DNA of 64,000 nucleotides from Psychrobacter sp. P11F6 (lineage in GTDB: Bacteria; Pseudomonadota; Gammaproteobacteria; Pseudomonadales; Moraxellaceae): positions 1,178,001 through 1,242,000 of the forward strand of contig NZ_CM003594.1 in NCBI RefSeq assembly GCF_001435295.1, in the 5' to 3' direction. The position numbers and the translations under genes were made by a program. Shown here piece by piece: positions 8,732 through 18,038 of the stretch; the first letter of the stretch is position 1; every line of letters starts with the position of its first letter. Under the pieces are notes generated by a model. That model was not told where the DNA came from, searched no databases, and was given only the letters and a program-made list of their open reading frames with translations.

Positions 8732-9829
8732 TTATAGGTCTGAATAATTCGAATAGTAAGTGACTCTGTTATCACGCAAAAAACCCGCTAATCCTAAGCC
8801 ATAACGCTCAGCGACACGCACTGCGGTACTGGTAGGTGCAGACATACCGACTAGCCAAGGGATACGCCCACGAATGGATTTTTGTACCAGCTCAATCGAT
8901 AGGCGTGAGGTCATAAGTACGCAGCTAATCTCTACTTTATTACGCAGTTGCCAACCGATCAGCTTATCAAGCGCATTATGGCGCCCTACATCTTCGAATA
9001 GGTATAGCCGCTGATTATACATCGTCGCAGCGGCGTGTACGGCACCGGTCAGTTGGTGCGTATGCTGCATGGCATCGACTTGCTGGCGTATTGCTAATAG
9101 ACAATCAAGACTTGGTGTATCTGCCTTTTGTCTGTGTTGACGATAGATACTCAAGTCAGGCAGTGCTTGTGTTAGCCCTGTGATGCCGCACATACCACAA
9201 CCTGTACGCCCTGCTAGCTGGCGTCTTTGCTCTTGGATACGCTGATGACAACGCTGGTTTAGTACTAGCTCCACCACATAAATGTCATAATCTTGCAGTG
9301 ACGATAAGCTTTGTTCAAATGCTGCAGATTCAAAACTTTCATCCGTAGCATCTCTTATAAATCGTTCCTTTATAAATGAATCTTGCGTGAGATTTTGATA
9401 ATCTGCAATATCATTCAGTTGGGTAACTTCCCAATCAAGCAGCTCATGACTATGCTGAATTAAGCCTTCGCTAAACAAAAATCCGACGGCTAAATACTCT
9501 AGCTGATGAGGGCTTGCCATCAATACCGCATAGTGAATACCATTGATAACGATAGCAACCGCAGCTTCCACTGCTAAGCTGGCTGATTGGCAGTCGATAC
9601 TGATTTGCTGCATATGGGTCTGTGCAATATTAGTCTTAGCAACACGGGTCTCAATAATGCTGTTAGGGTTATACTTATCTGTCGGATAATGATGCTTTTG
9701 CGCCCAATGATTACGTGCAAGCGGCGTTGCAGATGACTCTATAGTTTCTGACGTCTTATCTGTTAGGGTGTTTACCGAAAAATTATCGCTATATTTTTCG
9801 TCAGTTTCAGTATCACTTTGGGCAATCAT
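8732..9829 (-). CDS. fdhD: Formate dehydrogenase accessory sulfurtransferase FdhD
   Basis: A 365-residue protein. FdhD moves sulfur from IscS to the molybdenum-bis-MGD cofactor before it is inserted into FdhF-type enzymes. The diagnostic CGMCG motif (in GRTGCGMCGITG, ~residue 215-225), the FLFSEGLI segment and the C-terminal EDVGRHNALDKLIG block all fit FdhD. The first ~55 residues are a polar, Ser/Thr/Glu-rich extension beyond the usual start of the family. GAGG precedes the ATG. It lies 85 bases downstream of a molybdopterin oxidoreductase on the same strand, its likely client. Confidence 0.93.
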   Translation of the reverse strand: MIAQSDTETDEKYSDNFSVNTLTDKTSETIESSATPLARNHWAQKHHYPTDKYNPNSIIETRVAKTNIAQTHMQQISIDCQSASLAVEAAVAIVINGIHYAVLMASPHQLEYLAVGFLFSEGLIQHSHELLDWEVTQLNDIADYQNLTQDSFIKERFIRDATDESFESAAFEQSLSSLQDYDIYVVELVLNQRCHQRIQEQRRQLAGRTGCGMCGITGLTQALPDLSIYRQHRQKADTPSLDCLLAIRQQVDAMQHTHQLTGAVHAAATMYNQRLYLFEDVGRHNALDKLIGWQLRNKVEISCVLMTSRLSIELVQKSIRGRIPWLVGMSAPTSTAVRVAERYGLGLAGFLRDNRVTYYSNYSDL

Positions 9830-9914
9830 AATACCTCGTTATATCGTATGGTCATTGCCAAAGTTATCATCTCCTTTAAATATATGCATCATTCAATGAT
9901 CCGCCCGTTGCTGA

Positions 9915-12287
9915 CTATGCGTGATCGGTCGTACCAGCATTTGCTTCAACGCGTTGCAAAACAACGGTCGTCGATTTATACGCTGGTATGTGAGAGTCTG
10001 GTGCATGCGTGTCTAAATCAAATAAATCATTACATTCAGGATAATAAGTTGCGACAGCGTTAGCGGCGATATCCATATCAGTCAATACTAACGGCCCTAG
10101 CGTGCGTGGCTGAACGGTACCTTCTATGCTATTTGAACCATTTGAGCTGGCATGGCGGGATACTATTACTCTATCACCTGCTTGCCAACCCAAACGAGTC
10201 ATTTCATCTGGGTGCATAAACAACACATCACGGCGATTGGTTTGGCGATAGCGATCTTCAAATCCGAAAATCATGGTATTAAATTGATCATGGCTACGGA
10301 CACTGGTCAATTGCCAAATTTTTTGTTCATTGTTTCGCGCATTATTAGTCTTATCATTAGGTTTTTTGTCATGGTGAAAGGCTAAGGTGGTCTCTGTCAT
10401 TTGTGTTGCGACGTAGGTGATAGGGTATTGTGGTACTTCAAATTGCGCTTTGCCACTGTCAGTATTCCACACACGATGACGCGCAGAATGGTACAAATGA
10501 AAGCCACGCTCGGTTTCGCGAATACGCTGATTAAAGTCTTCAAAACCGTCAATCGCTTGGGCGATATAATCACGAACGATGTCAAAGTCTTCACTCATTG
10601 CTTGCCAAGGAATGGACGAATCAGCACCAAGCACATAAGTGGCGATATCTGCCACAATTTGTGCTTCAGACTTCAACGTACCGCTGACAGGTTTCAGATT
10701 GCCTCGAGTGGGTACAATCTGACACATGGAATCTTCGATAGTGGCAAATTGCTCACCTTTGGCAGTAATAATACGTTCGGTACGACCTAAGCAAGGTAAA
10801 ATAAGATTGTTCGCGCCCGGATACAGCATAGTTTCATTAAGTTTAGTACCGACAAAAATATTGAGCTGACTGGTGGTCAAAGCTTGCTGAATTGCACTGT
10901 TATCAGGTGCTGCCACGGCATAATTACCGCCCATACTCATAAAGACTTTTAGCTTACCGGCAATCAATGCTTTCGCACCAGAGACCACATCAAAGCCATT
11001 TTCTTGTGGCATCGGACGTTCAAACACACGCTCAAGGCTGTCTAGTAGCTTTTGTGCAGGGCGCTCATGGATGCCCATAGTACGGTCGCCCTGTACGTTA
11101 GAGTGACCACGAACGGGAGACGCGCCTGCGCCATCAATACCAATCATCCCCATCAATAATAATAGGTTGGTAATCATCGCTACATTGTCATCGCCTTGGA
11201 CGTGCTGAGTGATGCCCATACCCCAGGTGCAAATGGTCGCAGGACTCGCCACTACCAGTTTTGCTATATTAATGATTTCCTCTTTACTGATACCAGACCC
11301 GCGTTCCACATCCGGCCATGATTGTTGGCGCAGCCACGCGTCGAGTGCCTCATATCCTGAGGTATGCTCATCGATAAAGCTGTGATTGATTTTATTGTTT
11401 TTAGTCAGCCACTTAGCGATACCGGTTAATAGTGCTGCATCGCCGCCGATCTGAATTTGAATGACCTCATCGACCATCTCATCACTTTGACCAGCTGCCA
11501 TATGCGTGGGCTTTTGCGGATTTCTAAATTTACGTAAGCCTTGTTCGCGCATAGGGTTGATTGAGAGGATTCGACAGCCTTGCTCGTGAGCATGGGCGAG
11601 CATCTCCAGCATTCGTGGGTGATTGGTCGCAGGATTTTGTCCAAACATCAATATCAGTTTGGCTTGCTCAAAGTCTTCCAATTTCACGGTCGCTTTGCCA
11701 ATACCTAACTGTCTACCGAGCATTACCGACGTTGGTTCGTGACACATATTGGAGCAATCTGGCAAATTATTGGTGCCAAAACAGCGCACAAACAGTTGAT
11801 ACATAAAGGCGGGCTCGTTAGTAACACGGCCAGAGGTATAAAATAGCGCCTCATCTGGCGAATCAAGCTGTCCCAACTGCTCAGCGATACATGTATAAGC
11901 GGCTTCCCAAGAGATTGGTAAGTAGCGGTCTTGCGCAGCATCATAATATACAGGCTCTGACAAACGACCACTATGCTCAAGCTCATAGCCCGACCAGCCT
12001 TGTAATTCGGTGACGCTATGTCGCGCAAAAAACTGCGCATCGGCTTTTTTAGTCATGGTCTCGCTGGCGATGACTTTGATGCCGTTTTCACAGACATCAA
12101 TGGCTTTATGTGACTTATGATCTGGCCAAGCGCAGCCTGGGCAGTCAAATCCTCCATGAGGCTGATTGCTTTTTAGCACACTTATGCTACCCCGTAAAAA
12201 AGTCTGATAATCCATCAGCTTACGAGTAGAGGAAATCAGCGCAGGCCAACCGGCAGCAGGGTGGGAGTAGACAGGAATTTTGCGCAT
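9915..12287 (-). CDS. FdhF/YdeP-family molybdopterin oxidoreductase
   Basis: A large cytoplasmic oxidoreductase of ~790 residues with no signal peptide. CPGC at ~49-52 plus a Cys at ~66 (from this start) suggest a [4Fe-4S] site. GTNNLPDCSNMCHEP aligns with the FdhF segment holding the Mo ligand, with Cys where E. coli FdhF has selenocysteine, followed by the conserved His. The C-terminal ~130 residues form the MGD-binding domain (HDQFNT, ADRVIV-like). This layout matches the YdeP/FdhF branch, whose substrate is uncertain; formate is possible. I chose ATG 12287 because GAGG lies 6 bases upstream; an ATG at 12299 has no such site. fdhD follows in the same operon. Confidence 0.85.
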   Translation of the reverse strand: MRKIPVYSHPAAGWPALISSTRKLMDYQTFLRGSISVLKSNQPHGGFDCPGCAWPDHKSHKAIDVCENGIKVIASETMTKKADAQFFARHSVTELQGWSGYELEHSGRLSEPVYYDAAQDRYLPISWEAAYTCIAEQLGQLDSPDEALFYTSGRVTNEPAFMYQLFVRCFGTNNLPDCSNMCHEPTSVMLGRQLGIGKATVKLEDFEQAKLILMFGQNPATNHPRMLEMLAHAHEQGCRILSINPMREQGLRKFRNPQKPTHMAAGQSDEMVDEVIQIQIGGDAALLTGIAKWLTKNNKINHSFIDEHTSGYEALDAWLRQQSWPDVERGSGISKEEIINIAKLVVASPATICTWGMGITQHVQGDDNVAMITNLLLLMGMIGIDGAGASPVRGHSNVQGDRTMGIHERPAQKLLDSLERVFERPMPQENGFDVVSGAKALIAGKLKVFMSMGGNYAVAAPDNSAIQQALTTSQLNIFVGTKLNETMLYPGANNLILPCLGRTERIITAKGEQFATIEDSMCQIVPTRGNLKPVSGTLKSEAQIVADIATYVLGADSSIPWQAMSEDFDIVRDYIAQAIDGFEDFNQRIRETERGFHLYHSARHRVWNTDSGKAQFEVPQYPITYVATQMTETTLAFHHDKKPNDKTNNARNNEQKIWQLTSVRSHDQFNTMIFGFEDRYRQTNRRDVLFMHPDEMTRLGWQAGDRVIVSRHASSNGSNSIEGTVQPRTLGPLVLTDMDIAANAVATYYPECNDLFDLDTHAPDSHIPAYKSTTVVLQRVEANAGTTDHA

Positions 12288-12386
12288 GACAGACCTCATA
12301 GTAAATGGCGGTAGCGGACTTTGATATACAGCAACTATATAGTGACGAGCGAGAATTTTGTAGAAGCATTAACTATAGATAACAAA

Positions 12387-12423
12387 AAAACCTTTAAGAA
12401 AAATGTATTTTCTTAAAGGTTTA
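12387..12423 (-). terminator. Intrinsic terminator of the cytochrome c operon
   Basis: An inverted repeat, AAACCTTTAAGAAAA / TTTTCTTAAAGGTTT, around a short loop. On the minus strand it is followed by a run of seven T. It lies ~100 bases beyond the stop of the diheme cytochrome gene and insulates the oxidoreductase gene downstream. Confidence 0.85.
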
Positions 12424-12519
12424 TCGTGTGTATGCTCACTCACAAGCGAGTATAGAATGATGTCTGCTAAGTGAAGTCCGCTTAAGTGAAGTCTTTATAA
12501 ATACTGTCTTCTTAAGATA

Positions 12520-13488
12520 TCAGTAACGCGCGTCTTTAGGTTTTTTACCATTTGGCCAATCATTGACCTTACCAGCAAAGTCAGGTCGCGGCTGATGAGT
12601 AAAGAAGTGCGCTACATCGACGGCATCTTGATCGCTCAGCACATTTCCGTGACCCCATAAGCCTTTGGTCTGAATACCCATCGGCATGTTGTATTTTACA
12701 AAGGCCGCCGCCTTATAAGTACGCGCCATACCAGCACCTATATTAAAGGACTCATCGCCCCATAGTGGTGGGAAGACGATATCGCCGCGACTGTCTTTGA
12801 GGCCTTCGCCATTATCACCATGACAAGTTGCACATTGAGCTTTATAAATTTGTTCGCCGCGGACAGGATCTGGGATTAGTGATTCATCCACTTTACCTGC
12901 ATTTTGGATATCGACTTTTTGCTCTTTTGGGGTATTTTGCGATAGCCACTTCATATAAGCCAACATTGCCAGCATTTCAGGTGACTCAGGTTTTAACGGT
13001 TTGCCATTCATTGAGCGCTGGAAGCAGCCATTAATACGTTTGGTTAAATCAATTTCCTTACCAGATCGTGGCATCACGCGCGGATAGAAGTTATAACTAT
13101 TGATGTACGGGTCGCCAAGTGGAATTTTACCTTGTGAGATATGGCAACTGTTACAGTTCATTTGCGCGCCAACGTGCTCTGGGAGTAAGCGCTTGGTTTC
13201 GTTTAATAAGCGTTTACCATAAAATATCTCATCAGCATTTGGTTCATCCAAGATAGCCGTATCTTGCGGCAGCACATAAGTGCCGATATCTTCGTTGGCA
13301 TCATCAGCAGTGACTAAGCCGTACTCAGGCGCATTCTGCTCGATAGGCTCGGGCTGCGAGCAACCACTACTGATAGCAGCGACACTAAACGCTGAAGCAG
13401 TAAGGATAGCGGTGGTTAGGTTGCTCATATTGATTTTTTGAGAGATAACGCTAGCAATAGTAGGCAAGTTGAGTGGAGATTTTTTCAT
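12520..13488 (-). CDS. tsdA: Diheme cytochrome c, thiosulfate dehydrogenase (TsdA)-like
   Basis: A 322-residue exported protein with a hydrophobic segment at ~24-42; Met21 is an alternative start. Two heme c sites are present: CNSCH (112-116) and CATCH (219-223). Between them, RINGCFQRSMNGKPL and EMLAMLAYMKWLS match the hallmark of TsdA, where a Cys in this loop is the distal ligand of heme 1. Here Cys155 lies 39 residues after the heme-1 His, close to the A. vinosum spacing. TsdA oxidises two thiosulfates to tetrathionate in the periplasm, or the reverse. A Cys at ~43 could be a lipid anchor, but the lipobox is poor. It overlaps the upstream triheme cytochrome by one base (TAATG). Confidence 0.8.
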   Translation of the reverse strand: MKKSPLNLPTIASVISQKINMSNLTTAILTASAFSVAAISSGCSQPEPIEQNAPEYGLVTADDANEDIGTYVLPQDTAILDEPNADEIFYGKRLLNETKRLLPEHVGAQMNCNSCHISQGKIPLGDPYINSYNFYPRVMPRSGKEIDLTKRINGCFQRSMNGKPLKPESPEMLAMLAYMKWLSQNTPKEQKVDIQNAGKVDESLIPDPVRGEQIYKAQCATCHGDNGEGLKDSRGDIVFPPLWGDESFNIGAGMARTYKAAAFVKYNMPMGIQTKGLWGHGNVLSDQDAVDVAHFFTHQPRPDFAGKVNDWPNGKKPKDARY

Positions 13489-14864
13489 TATTCTGCTCCT
13501 TTTGTTTGCGCATCAATACTTAAGTCGGGGGCAATATCCGTACTGGTTTTTGGTTTTTTAGCGAGGAAAGCCCGCATTTTTACCACGTCATCGACATCGA
13601 TTTCAGGCGCTTGGTTGGTCCAGCTATTGCGGACATAATTGACCACTTCTGCCACATCTGCATCGCTAAGATTGCTGAATTCAGGCATAGTAAACGCCAT
13701 ACGGTCATGTGGGGTTTCAGGCATACGACCACCGCTTAAGGTAATCTGTAAGACCGAATCGGCATTGTTAGAATAAACCGCACTATTGCCATCAAGCGCT
13801 GGGAAAATACGCGCGACTCCTTTACCATCGACACGGTGACAAATTTGGCAATATTCGGCGTACAAAATCGAACCACGCGAATCATAGTCACCATCTAGTA
13901 ATTTTTGTGTGGTGAGGTCTTTTTTCGCTGGCAGTGTGGCTTCTTTGTTTGGTGCTGGCGTTAATGTTTTAAGATAGGATGACATGGCGTTGATGTCGTA
14001 GTCGGTCATATACTGGGTACTATGCTCAACCACTTCGGCCATGGCACCAAAGGCAGCCGTGGTATCAGTACGCCCAGTTTTGAAGAAGTCATTTAATTCT
14101 GCAACCGTCCAAGTGCCAAGTCCGCGATGCTCACCGCGGATACTTTTGGCGCGCCAACCATCGATGATGGCACCGCTCAAATACTTGTTAGAATCTGCAT
14201 TACTTAGAGCGATTTCTTGAAAGCCAATACCGCGCCCAGTGTGACAAGAGCCGCAGTGCCCAGGACCTTCGATTAAGTATTGACCACGAGTCAATAGTGC
14301 GTCGTCTGTCTCAGGGACAAAGTTACGCTTGCGATCAAATAAGACCTGCCAGTATGCCAAAGGCCAGCGCCAGTTTGCTATCGGAGGTAGCTCGCTTTTT
14401 AGATTGGCTTGCTTGACGGCTTTGACATCGGACATAAAGAAAGCGTACATCGCGGCTAAGTCTTCGTCTGGCATGAGTTGGTAAGAGGGGTACGGCATAG
14501 CAGGGTATAAGGCTTTATTGTCACTGCGTACCCCATGCTTAACAGCGTTTTTAAAGTCGTCGAAACTATAGTTGCCGATGCCAGTTTCTTGATCGGGTGT
14601 GATATTGGTCGAATAAATTGCTCCAAGTGGCGTTAGCATAGGCAGACCGCCCGCATAAGTCTCGCCATCGAGCGTGGTATGACACGCGACACAGTCAGCA
14701 GTGCGCGCGATATATTCGCCCTGCTTGATGAGAGCAGGATCAGTGATATTTACCTCGATATCGCTACTGCTGGTGCGCATATTTGGCAGTAATTGCCCAA
14801 TAATAAAGGCAACCACCAGCCCGATGATGGCTGCTATTATTATAATCAGTGGCCATTTTTTCAT
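13488..14864 (-). CDS. Membrane-anchored triheme cytochrome c
   Basis: About 458 residues: an N-terminal membrane anchor (LIIIIAAIIGLVVAFIIG), then three cytochrome c domains. Heme sites are CVACH (~58-62), CGSCH (~205) and CQICH (~340), numbered from this start. The domain arrangement matches the cytochrome subunit of membrane alcohol/gluconate dehydrogenases (AdhB/GndC type). No flavin or PQQ dehydrogenase subunit lies nearby; the partner here is the TsdA-like cytochrome, translationally coupled by TAATG. A role as electron acceptor passing electrons from TsdA to the respiratory chain is an inference. The start at 14864 has GGAGG about 9 bases upstream; ATG 14879 would add five residues. 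Confidence 0.82.
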   Translation of the reverse strand: MKKWPLIIIIAAIIGLVVAFIIGQLLPNMRTSSSDIEVNITDPALIKQGEYIARTADCVACHTTLDGETYAGGLPMLTPLGAIYSTNITPDQETGIGNYSFDDFKNAVKHGVRSDNKALYPAMPYPSYQLMPDEDLAAMYAFFMSDVKAVKQANLKSELPPIANWRWPLAYWQVLFDRKRNFVPETDDALLTRGQYLIEGPGHCGSCHTGRGIGFQEIALSNADSNKYLSGAIIDGWRAKSIRGEHRGLGTWTVAELNDFFKTGRTDTTAAFGAMAEVVEHSTQYMTDYDINAMSSYLKTLTPAPNKEATLPAKKDLTTQKLLDGDYDSRGSILYAEYCQICHRVDGKGVARIFPALDGNSAVYSNNADSVLQITLSGGRMPETPHDRMAFTMPEFSNLSDADVAEVVNYVRNSWTNQAPEIDVDDVVKMRAFLAKKPKTSTDIAPDLSIDAQTKGAE

Positions 14865-15032
14865 AAGCCCGCCCTCCATAAGATATTTTTACTAAGCTTA
14901 TAATTCATCACCCATATTTCATGAGGTGTATTAACCATTCTTATTGAAATCAAAATTGAAATCGAATATTTGTGATTTAAGCTCAGCGAATTAAAAGTTA
15001 CACAACTGTCATCTAGTATAGGGCGGCGGGTA

Positions 15033-15058
15033 ATATTGTGATATTGTGGAAAACCACA
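15033..15058. promoter_or_regulatory. Direct and inverted repeats in divergent promoter region
   Basis: ATATTGTG occurs twice in tandem (15033-15040 and 15041-15048). It is followed by TGTGG-AAAA-CCACA (15045-15058), an inverted repeat that continues imperfectly outward. The site lies between the divergent cytochrome operon and the sensor kinase gene, ~60 bases before the kinase start. A binding site for the neighbouring response regulator is a plausible inference. No clear -35/-10 pair could be fixed. Confidence 0.4.
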
Positions 15059-15118
15059 TTATAATTAAGGTTTTTACTTATAATGTACGTTTGGTAGGTC
15101 AAATATAAGGCTAGGTGT

Positions 15119-17224
15119 ATGCATAAAAAGTCTAAAATTTGGACTATCTTAAAGACCTGTTTTATTACCGTTGTGGCATCGGTTGCTTGGTTGCCGCTAT
15201 CTAAGGCCACCGCCCAGACCTACTATTTGGGTGTGCTGGCACCGCAAGGCGAAACAGCCGCCCAAAATCGCTGGCAGCCGTGGCTTGACGAGCTTAATGA
15301 TCAGCTATCAGATGACACCGTGATATTGGTACCTTTGGCGCTGGAGAATTGGCAACAGCAAATAGAGGCACAGCAGTTTGCGCTAGTGCTTGGCCCGCAA
15401 GTACAGTTTATAAAAATGAATACCATCAGGTGGCGCTGGCTGGCTACCTTACAAACAGAGACGGCTCAATTAAATAATAATGCGCAAAACGCTCGTGATA
15501 GAAGTTCTCGTGATAAAATTTTTAGTAATCAAGGATTTGATGCTGAGGGTGTTAATGGGCAACAATCGCAAAATCAGCTATCGACGACAGTCACCCTCGC
15601 CAATGAATTTAATAAACTAAATGAATATACGCCATTAAAACAGCCGAGTGCGATGGAAGAGGTCGCCAGTGCTTTATGGGTCGCTACCGACAGTGATATT
15701 TATCGTTTGCAGGATTTGGAGCAACGGCATATTGCTGCCGTCGACACTGACGCATTTGGCGGTTATTTATTGGGCGCACATTTATTACAGCAAAATGGTA
15801 TCACGCCAAATCACTATCAAACACAGTTTGTCGGTTATCCGATAGAGCGCACTTTGCATGCCTTGGCTAGCGGCAAGGTAGACGCTGCCATTACACCGCT
15901 TTGTTTGATGGAGGAGATGGCAAGGCGCGGTCAAATCAATGACAAGCAATACCGTCTCATTCATCCAGTTGCCACTGTATCCAGCTGCCACTCTTCGACG
16001 AAAATATACCCAAATTGGACACTGGCAGCGACCGAGCAAGCGCCAGATGCTTTGGTGCGCCAGATCAATCAAAATCTATTTGGCAAGAGTCAAGCAGAGC
16101 AGCGTTGGCTGCCAGCAGAATCGAGTAGTGATGCTGAGCGCATCCTTTATGAGATGAATCGCCATCCCGCCCAAAAGCAGCTGAGTGCGCATATGATCGA
16201 CTGGATAAAGGCGCATCGATTATGGATGGCTGTGATTATTTTGGTTATCCTGATATCGACAGTAAATTATGCTTGGATGAGCTGGCTAGCATGGCGGCGA
16301 CAAAAAAAGATAGTGCGGCAAAATAGACTAATCCGTGATTATGATCAGCAGTTACACCAATCAGAGCGCTTTGCGGTTATCGGTGAGATGAGCGGTGCTA
16401 TCGCTCATGAAATCAATCAGCCGCTGGCAACCATTCAAAATTATGCGCAAGGGTTATTGATACGCAGTCAACACGCAAGTTTGTCTAAAAATGCTATCGA
16501 CATAGCGCCACTTGATAATGCGGCAACAGAGAATGCTCTACAGCAGATTGTCAATGAAACAGAACGTGTCGCTGCTGTGGTGACTAATATCCGCCGCTGG
16601 GCTGGACGGTCGCAAGCGAATGAAACTCGTGTCGATATTGCAGCCACCTATCAACAGTGCATCTTATTATTGGGTGAGCAAGCAGTAGGTGTCAATTTTT
16701 GGCTGGCAAGTAATTATCAGCATTTAACCTTGCCAAATTTACTATTAGATCAGTTACTGATAAATAGCATGACCAATGCTGCGCAGCAAGGGGCGACCAA
16801 TATCATGCTCCGCTGTCAGGCAAAAGAACACGATGGCAAGCAATGGTTGGTATTGCATCTAAGCGATGATGCTGGCGGCTTTGATCAAGCCCAGTTGCAG
16901 GGGGAGTATTTACCAGAGAACCTACCCAGTCAGTATGCTACTCAATCAACGAAAGCAGACGGTCTAGGCTTAGGACTGATGATATGTCAGCGCTTATGCA
17001 AGTCGCTGGGTGGTATGATGCAGCTAAAAAATATTGATGCCGAATGTGAAATTGAGCAAGTTTACCAAGTAATGAGCAGTGAGCAGCGCCGCTTTAAGCG
17101 TAGCTTAAATGGTAAAATCCAGCTACTACAAATCAATGCTAACTATCAGCTGTCAAACACGGTGGGCGCACAAATATCTTTTTATCTGCCATTATCTTTA
17201 GCGAATAATGACGAAAAACTCTAA
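15119..17224 (+). CDS. TtrS-like sensor histidine kinase with periplasmic binding domain
   Basis: A 701-residue protein: signal/membrane segment at 1-30, then a PhnD/TtrS-like periplasmic substrate-binding domain (~33-345, with LAPQGETAAQNRWQPWLDELN and ASGKVDAAITPLC). A membrane span follows at ~367-388, then a HisKA domain with GEMSGAIAHEINQPLATIQ (phosphoacceptor His430). The catalytic domain has N-box NSMTNAAQQGA and G-box LGLGLMICQRLC. This is the arrangement of the tetrathionate sensor TtrS. A Ser/Asn/Gln-rich insert occupies ~118-160 of the sensor domain. It is divergent from the TsdA-like operon and directly upstream of a FixJ-type regulator, which supports a thiosulfate/tetrathionate signal. 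Confidence 0.83.
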   Translation: MHKKSKIWTILKTCFITVVASVAWLPLSKATAQTYYLGVLAPQGETAAQNRWQPWLDELNDQLSDDTVILVPLALENWQQQIEAQQFALVLGPQVQFIKMNTIRWRWLATLQTETAQLNNNAQNARDRSSRDKIFSNQGFDAEGVNGQQSQNQLSTTVTLANEFNKLNEYTPLKQPSAMEEVASALWVATDSDIYRLQDLEQRHIAAVDTDAFGGYLLGAHLLQQNGITPNHYQTQFVGYPIERTLHALASGKVDAAITPLCLMEEMARRGQINDKQYRLIHPVATVSSCHSSTKIYPNWTLAATEQAPDALVRQINQNLFGKSQAEQRWLPAESSSDAERILYEMNRHPAQKQLSAHMIDWIKAHRLWMAVIILVILISTVNYAWMSWLAWRRQKKIVRQNRLIRDYDQQLHQSERFAVIGEMSGAIAHEINQPLATIQNYAQGLLIRSQHASLSKNAIDIAPLDNAATENALQQIVNETERVAAVVTNIRRWAGRSQANETRVDIAATYQQCILLLGEQAVGVNFWLASNYQHLTLPNLLLDQLLINSMTNAAQQGATNIMLRCQAKEHDGKQWLVLHLSDDAGGFDQAQLQGEYLPENLPSQYATQSTKADGLGLGLMICQRLCKSLGGMMQLKNIDAECEIEQVYQVMSSEQRRFKRSLNGKIQLLQINANYQLSNTVGAQISFYLPLSLANNDEKL

Positions 17225-17260
17225 TGAATATCAACAATGTATTTAGCCATAAGGTCACAT

Positions 17261-17938
17261 ATGACGTCTAATCAACTCTCAAATGAGCCTACGTGCTGGC
17301 AAGATGAAAGCAGTCATCTGTCTGACGATTTATCAGGCATTACGCCAGAATCGCTTATCATTCATATCATTGATGATGAAGAAGGTGTGCGCATGTCCTG
17401 TGATTTTTTGATTAGTAGCTTAGGGCTACCGACCCAAGTGTGGGCAAGTGCGTTGACTTTTTTGCAACAAGTCAATATCTATCGTCCAGCAGTGATTGTG
17501 AGTGATTTGATGATGCCAGAGATGAGTGGTCAAGCGCTACAAGTGCACCTTAGTCAACAGGATAGCCCTATGGCATTGATAGCGCTAACTGGAAATGGCG
17601 AGATTGCTGATGCTGTCAATATGCTGAAGCAAGGTGCGGCTGACTATCTGGAAAAGCCGATTAATAGCCGCCGGCTACAAGAAGCGCTTGCATGTGCGCA
17701 AGACCTCACTCTAAAACGCGCCACGCTTTATGATATTAAAAAGCTCTATGCGCAGCTGACCGATAAAGAAAAGCAGGTTGCCAATGAATTGTTAGAAGGT
17801 AATTTGAATAAAAATATCGCCGATCATTTAGACGTTTCTGTCCGTACGGTAGAGGTGCATCGTTCACAAGTGATGAAAAAAATGCAGTCACAACATGTCA
17901 GTGAGTTGATTCAAAAGTTAGTATTGCTTGATGCTTAA
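17261..17938 (+). CDS. TtrR/FixJ-family response regulator
   Basis: About 225 residues. The N-terminal receiver domain has IHIIDDEEGVR, the phosphoacceptor Asp in VIVSDLMMPEMSG, a TG switch and the Lys of DYLEKP. A C-terminal LuxR-type helix-turn-helix follows (LTDKEKQVANELLEG, then VSVRTVEVHRSQVMKKM). It is the usual partner of a TtrS-like kinase, whose gene ends 36 bases upstream. I chose ATG 17261 because AAGG is 6 bases before it; ATG 17237 lacks a site. The likely targets are the divergent cytochrome genes, an inference from position. Confidence 0.85.
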   Translation: MTSNQLSNEPTCWQDESSHLSDDLSGITPESLIIHIIDDEEGVRMSCDFLISSLGLPTQVWASALTFLQQVNIYRPAVIVSDLMMPEMSGQALQVHLSQQDSPMALIALTGNGEIADAVNMLKQGAADYLEKPINSRRLQEALACAQDLTLKRATLYDIKKLYAQLTDKEKQVANELLEGNLNKNIADHLDVSVRTVEVHRSQVMKKMQSQHVSELIQKLVLLDA

Positions 17939-17972
17939 AAATTAAGACAGTCGTATCAATTAAAGCAGTCAT

Positions 17973-18010
17973 AAAAAAACGCCTGATATTAAACAGACGT
18001 TCTATTTTTT
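17973..18010. terminator. Bidirectional intrinsic terminator
   Basis: A hairpin at 17978-18001 (AACGCCTG / CAGACGTT), with an A-run before and a T-run after it. Pairing is complete on the minus strand (G-U at the one odd pair), where it ends the ABC transporter operon. On the plus strand it follows the response regulator. Confidence 0.7.
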
Positions 18011-18038
18011 CAAGAGTTGAAGAGTTTTGCTAAGTTAT

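Noticed and set aside
12520..14864. Cytochrome pair as the electron-transfer part of an alcohol or gluconate dehydrogenase
   Set aside because: The triheme protein resembles that type, but no dehydrogenase subunit is adjacent, and the diheme partner carries the TsdA-type RINGCFQRSMNG motif, so thiosulfate oxidation is the better reading.
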